Of a DNA stretch of 15,436 bases, positions 13,514 through 15,436 are shown one piece after another. The number at the start of each line of letters is the position of its first letter. Position 1 is the first letter of the stretch. A program made the position numbers and the translations under genes. This stretch comes from JAEXNA01 sp050486105 (lineage in GTDB: Bacteria; Vulcanimicrobiota; Xenobia; Xenobiales; JADMJV01). The notes beneath the pieces were generated by a model, which worked only from the letters and a program-made list of their open reading frames with translations, did no database searches and was not told the DNA's origin. The stretch lies in the NCBI GenBank assembly GCA_050486105.1, contig JBJHCR010000142.1, forward strand, positions 1 to 15,436, given 5' to 3'.

Positions 13514-15436
13514 CTACCGTTGCCCGTCTGCTCGGAGTACGGATTCCAGATTGCACTGCAACTCAGACTCGAGTTCGGGGTCGTCTGAGACGGCGTTTAG
13601 ACCTTTTTGGAACTGCTTGGCAGCCAGCGAAAGCATGTTGAAACCAGATTTTCGGGAAAAGCACAGGCCCAACATATTGTAAGATCTAGCTTCGTACTGC
13701 TGGTTTCGACGGGTGTTCTGGAACTGCTCGATGGCTCGGTCGAGTTCCTTGAGATGAAAGCAAAGTTCACCGAAGGCCCACCGGCGACTCAGGTTGGTCG
13801 GGTCGCGTGCAATCCGGAGTTCGAGTGAGCCCAGAAGGTCCGGTACCACGGAGTCGGTTGAGGTCGCAACCGTTCGTTTCAATCCTTCGGCAATGTCTGA
13901 GCTGGTATTCTTGGCGAGCAAAGCCTCCATGAGGTCTGCGGCTCGATCAGACTCTCCAGCTAAGCAGTAGGCCTTGGCTAGGGCCAGCGTTTCCGCCAGG
14001 ATTCTTTCGCTGCGACCGAGCTTGTGATGGAGACCCACCAAGATCTTGCGTTGCTCGATGCACCTCGGAACAAGTTCCAGCAGACGCTCGGTGACCCGGG
14101 CCGCTGCCTCCCAGAGTTGCTCAGTTTGGTATTTATTCTGCAGCTTGGAGTAGCAGTCTATTGCCCTTTCTCTATCTCCTCTAAGGCGGTGAACTTCGGC
14201 CAGGAGTTCCTCCTTCTGGGGGTTTTCTCCATAGGTGAGCAAACGCTCCAGGGCCTCGGCGGCCTCATCGAACCGGCTCTCGGAGAGCGCCCACTCGGCT
14301 AGGTGCCGCAGATGATGAGAGGCCAGATTGTCCTCCTCCAAGCAGCAGAAAACCTGAACCAACAGCTTACGTCCTTCAAAGTGGCTGGGCTCGAGAGAGA
14401 GCAGGGAGCTGAGGGTATCCAAAGCGTGGTCATACTCGTTTCGGTCCAAGTGGACCCGGGCTCGGGCCACCAGTGAGCAAGCCATGCCTTCATAGTCTTC
14501 GTTCCAGAATTGCGCCTGGGTCATAAGGTGAAGAAGGGAAGGAGAGTCCGGATGCACGCCTGCGATCTGCCGGTACTCTCGCGCCGCCTCTTCGCTGGCC
14601 CCGAACTTCAAGTGGAGTCCGGCCAAACGGGCTCGCAAAACCAGATTGCTTGGCTGCTCTTGAATGGCGCGACGATAGGCGGCCAACCTGGTCGCGACGT
14701 CGTCCTGAGAGTGCTCCTCTTCCAGGCGGTCGGCGTACTCCAAATCACCGAGTGGGAATTCACTCTCCAAACAGGTGACCACCGCGGTCGTTCTGGTGGC
14801 CACTTCCCCTTCCAAGGTGGACTCTTCAAGGTGCGATGTGTGTTCTTTTTCTTCCCGTTCTGATTTCGATTCCAGCTCACACAACTGTGCTTCCACGGTC
14901 GATACCTGAACGCTCAAGAGCTCAGGCACATCGATCTTGGGGGCCCCAAAGCGATCCTTTTCCTCGATTCTCTTTTCCACAGGTAGATCTAGGGACAGAG
15001 TCGGACCCAAGGGCATTGTGGCCTCTAGTATGGCCGAGAGGTCGCTTGGGCAGAGGGGCTCTTCTGCAGGAACGGACTCCTCGAGTGAAAGCAGAGCGTC
15101 GGGGAACAAGGACTCATCAGGGAAAAGAGGTTCATTCGGGAAGAGAGGCTCCTCAATGACGATGCTCTCCTCAGGGGTAAGCGACTCCTCGGGAAAGCTT
15201 AGCTCCTCAGAGATGAGCGTCTCTTCCGGCTTAGGCACCTGTTCATCGAAGTCTTCACCCCAGCCCTGAAAGACGTTTTCGAGGGGCTCCTCAGGAAAGA
15301 GGGACTCTTCTGGGACCAGAGGCTCTTCAGCGACGATGGTCTCCTCAGGGGTAAGCGGCTCCTCGGGACAGCTTAGCTCCTCAGAGATGAACGGCTCTTC
15401 CGGCTTAGACACCTGGTCATCGAAGTCTTCACCATG
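13514..15436 (-). CDS. TPR protein with acidic repeat region, C-terminal part (5' end off the window)
   Basis: The reading frame is open from the right edge to TAG at 13514, giving 640 residues in the window. The GTG at 15412 is an internal codon, not a start: the frame continues upstream as GEDFDDQ, part of the acidic repeat. The first 135 or so residues are Glu/Pro/Leu/Phe-rich repeats (a 58-residue unit at 15158-15331 and part of another to the edge). A charged linker follows. Then about 400 residues of TPR-type helical repeats (AAYRRAIQEQPSNLVLRARL, ALDTLSSLLSLEPSHFEGRK, AIDCYSKLQNKYQTEQLWEA, AIEQFQNTRRNQQYEARSYN) run to the C-terminus. It is likely an interaction scaffold. Repeats and frame match the left-edge gene at 1-1655, so this may be the 3' half of the same gene if the contig is circular, or of a paralogue. 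Confidence 0.88.
   Translation of the reverse strand, partial: HGEDFDDQVSKPEEPFISEELSCPEEPLTPEETIVAEEPLVPEESLFPEEPLENVFQGWGEDFDEQVPKPEETLISEELSFPEESLTPEESIVIEEPLFPNEPLFPDESLFPDALLSLEESVPAEEPLCPSDLSAILEATMPLGPTLSLDLPVEKRIEEKDRFGAPKIDVPELLSVQVSTVEAQLCELESKSEREEKEHTSHLEESTLEGEVATRTTAVVTCLESEFPLGDLEYADRLEEEHSQDDVATRLAAYRRAIQEQPSNLVLRARLAGLHLKFGASEEAAREYRQIAGVHPDSPSLLHLMTQAQFWNEDYEGMACSLVARARVHLDRNEYDHALDTLSSLLSLEPSHFEGRKLLVQVFCCLEEDNLASHHLRHLAEWALSESRFDEAAEALERLLTYGENPQKEELLAEVHRLRGDRERAIDCYSKLQNKYQTEQLWEAAARVTERLLELVPRCIEQRKILVGLHHKLGRSERILAETLALAKAYCLAGESDRAADLMEALLAKNTSSDIAEGLKRTVATSTDSVVPDLLGSLELRIARDPTNLSRRWAFGELCFHLKELDRAIEQFQNTRRNQQYEARSYNMLGLCFSRKSGFNMLSLAAKQFQKGLNAVSDDPELESELQCNLESVLRADGQR
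15158..15436 (-). repeat. Acidic 174-bp tandem repeat, right part
   Basis: One full 174-bp (58-codon) unit spans 15158-15331 and a partial unit runs from 15332 to the window edge. The same unit spacing is seen on the left between 25 and 199. The unit encodes EEPLVPEESLFPEE, LENVFQGWGEDFDEQ and a PEE/SEE-rich segment. The 31-base core is at 15253-15283. Confidence 0.9.
15308..15433. repeat. Terminal direct repeat, right copy
   Basis: Identical to 1-126. The match ends at 15433; the last three bases (ATG) differ from the left copy (CCC). On the coding strand this changes a Trp codon of the conserved FQGWGE motif to His, as would a low-quality contig end or a slightly diverged repeat unit. Confidence 0.95.

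Noticed and set aside
13514..15412. GTG at 15412 as the start of the right-hand TPR gene
   Set aside because: The frame stays open to the window edge and encodes more of the same repeat (GEDFDDQ), with no ribosome site before the GTG.
1..15436. Plasmid or phage genome
   Set aside because: Despite the end overlap there is no replication initiator, partition, relaxase, integrase or virion gene. The content looks chromosomal, so circularity is reported only as a possibility.

Overview
The window reads as bacterial DNA of moderately high GC from a diderm (Gram-negative-type) cell. Two genes imply an outer envelope: a lipoprotein with a clear lipobox, and a three-gene set of type IV pilus minor-pilin-like proteins with prepilin leaders. 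The lineage cannot be fixed from these genes. Long TPR proteins with acidic linkers, a VIT/vWA protein paired with a MerR regulator, and glycine-zipper proteins suit a large-genome environmental bacterium. I found no tRNA, rRNA, transposase, integrase, replication gene or CRISPR array.

Layout. (1) 1-1655, minus: N-terminal TPR half of a large protein running off the left edge through an acidic repeat region, with a 10-N assembly gap at 617-626. (2) 1656-1975: non-coding spacer with an 18-bp tandem repeat and a perfect 16-bp hairpin next to the following gene's stop. (3) 1976-5029, minus: a tight two-gene operon of a MerR-type regulator and a VIT/vWA protein, driven by a near-consensus promoter that carries a dyad operator and probably gives a leaderless mRNA. 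(4) 5279-6482, plus: a patatin-like phospholipase, then a truncated creatininase-family gene. (5) 6445-8727, minus: overlapping PilX-like, PilV-like and PilW-like genes. (6) 9015-10247, plus: a lipoprotein with an Ig-like domain and a right-handed beta-helix. (7) 10319-13301, plus: two unrecognised glycine-zipper proteins, the first with a long coiled coil, preceded by a strong hairpin that buries the first gene's ribosome binding site and closed by an excellent intrinsic terminator. (8) 13514-15436, minus: C-terminal TPR half of a large protein entering from the right edge through the same acidic repeats.

The two ends share 126 identical bases (1-126 = 15308-15433) in the same reading frame. 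The contig may therefore close into a circle of about 15.3 kb with one TPR-acidic-TPR gene of more than 1,100 codons across the join. Alternatively, an assembler stopped at each end in a repeat, either of one gene or of two paralogues. The missing replication gene, the N gap, and a 3-base mismatch at the extreme right end all urge caution about a real circular replicon.

The likeliest undescribed system is the bicistronic glycine-zipper/coiled-coil pair. The pilin operon with the divergent beta-helix lipoprotein looks like a surface adhesion module. The MerR-VIT/vWA operon looks like a self-regulated cytoplasmic scaffold unit.
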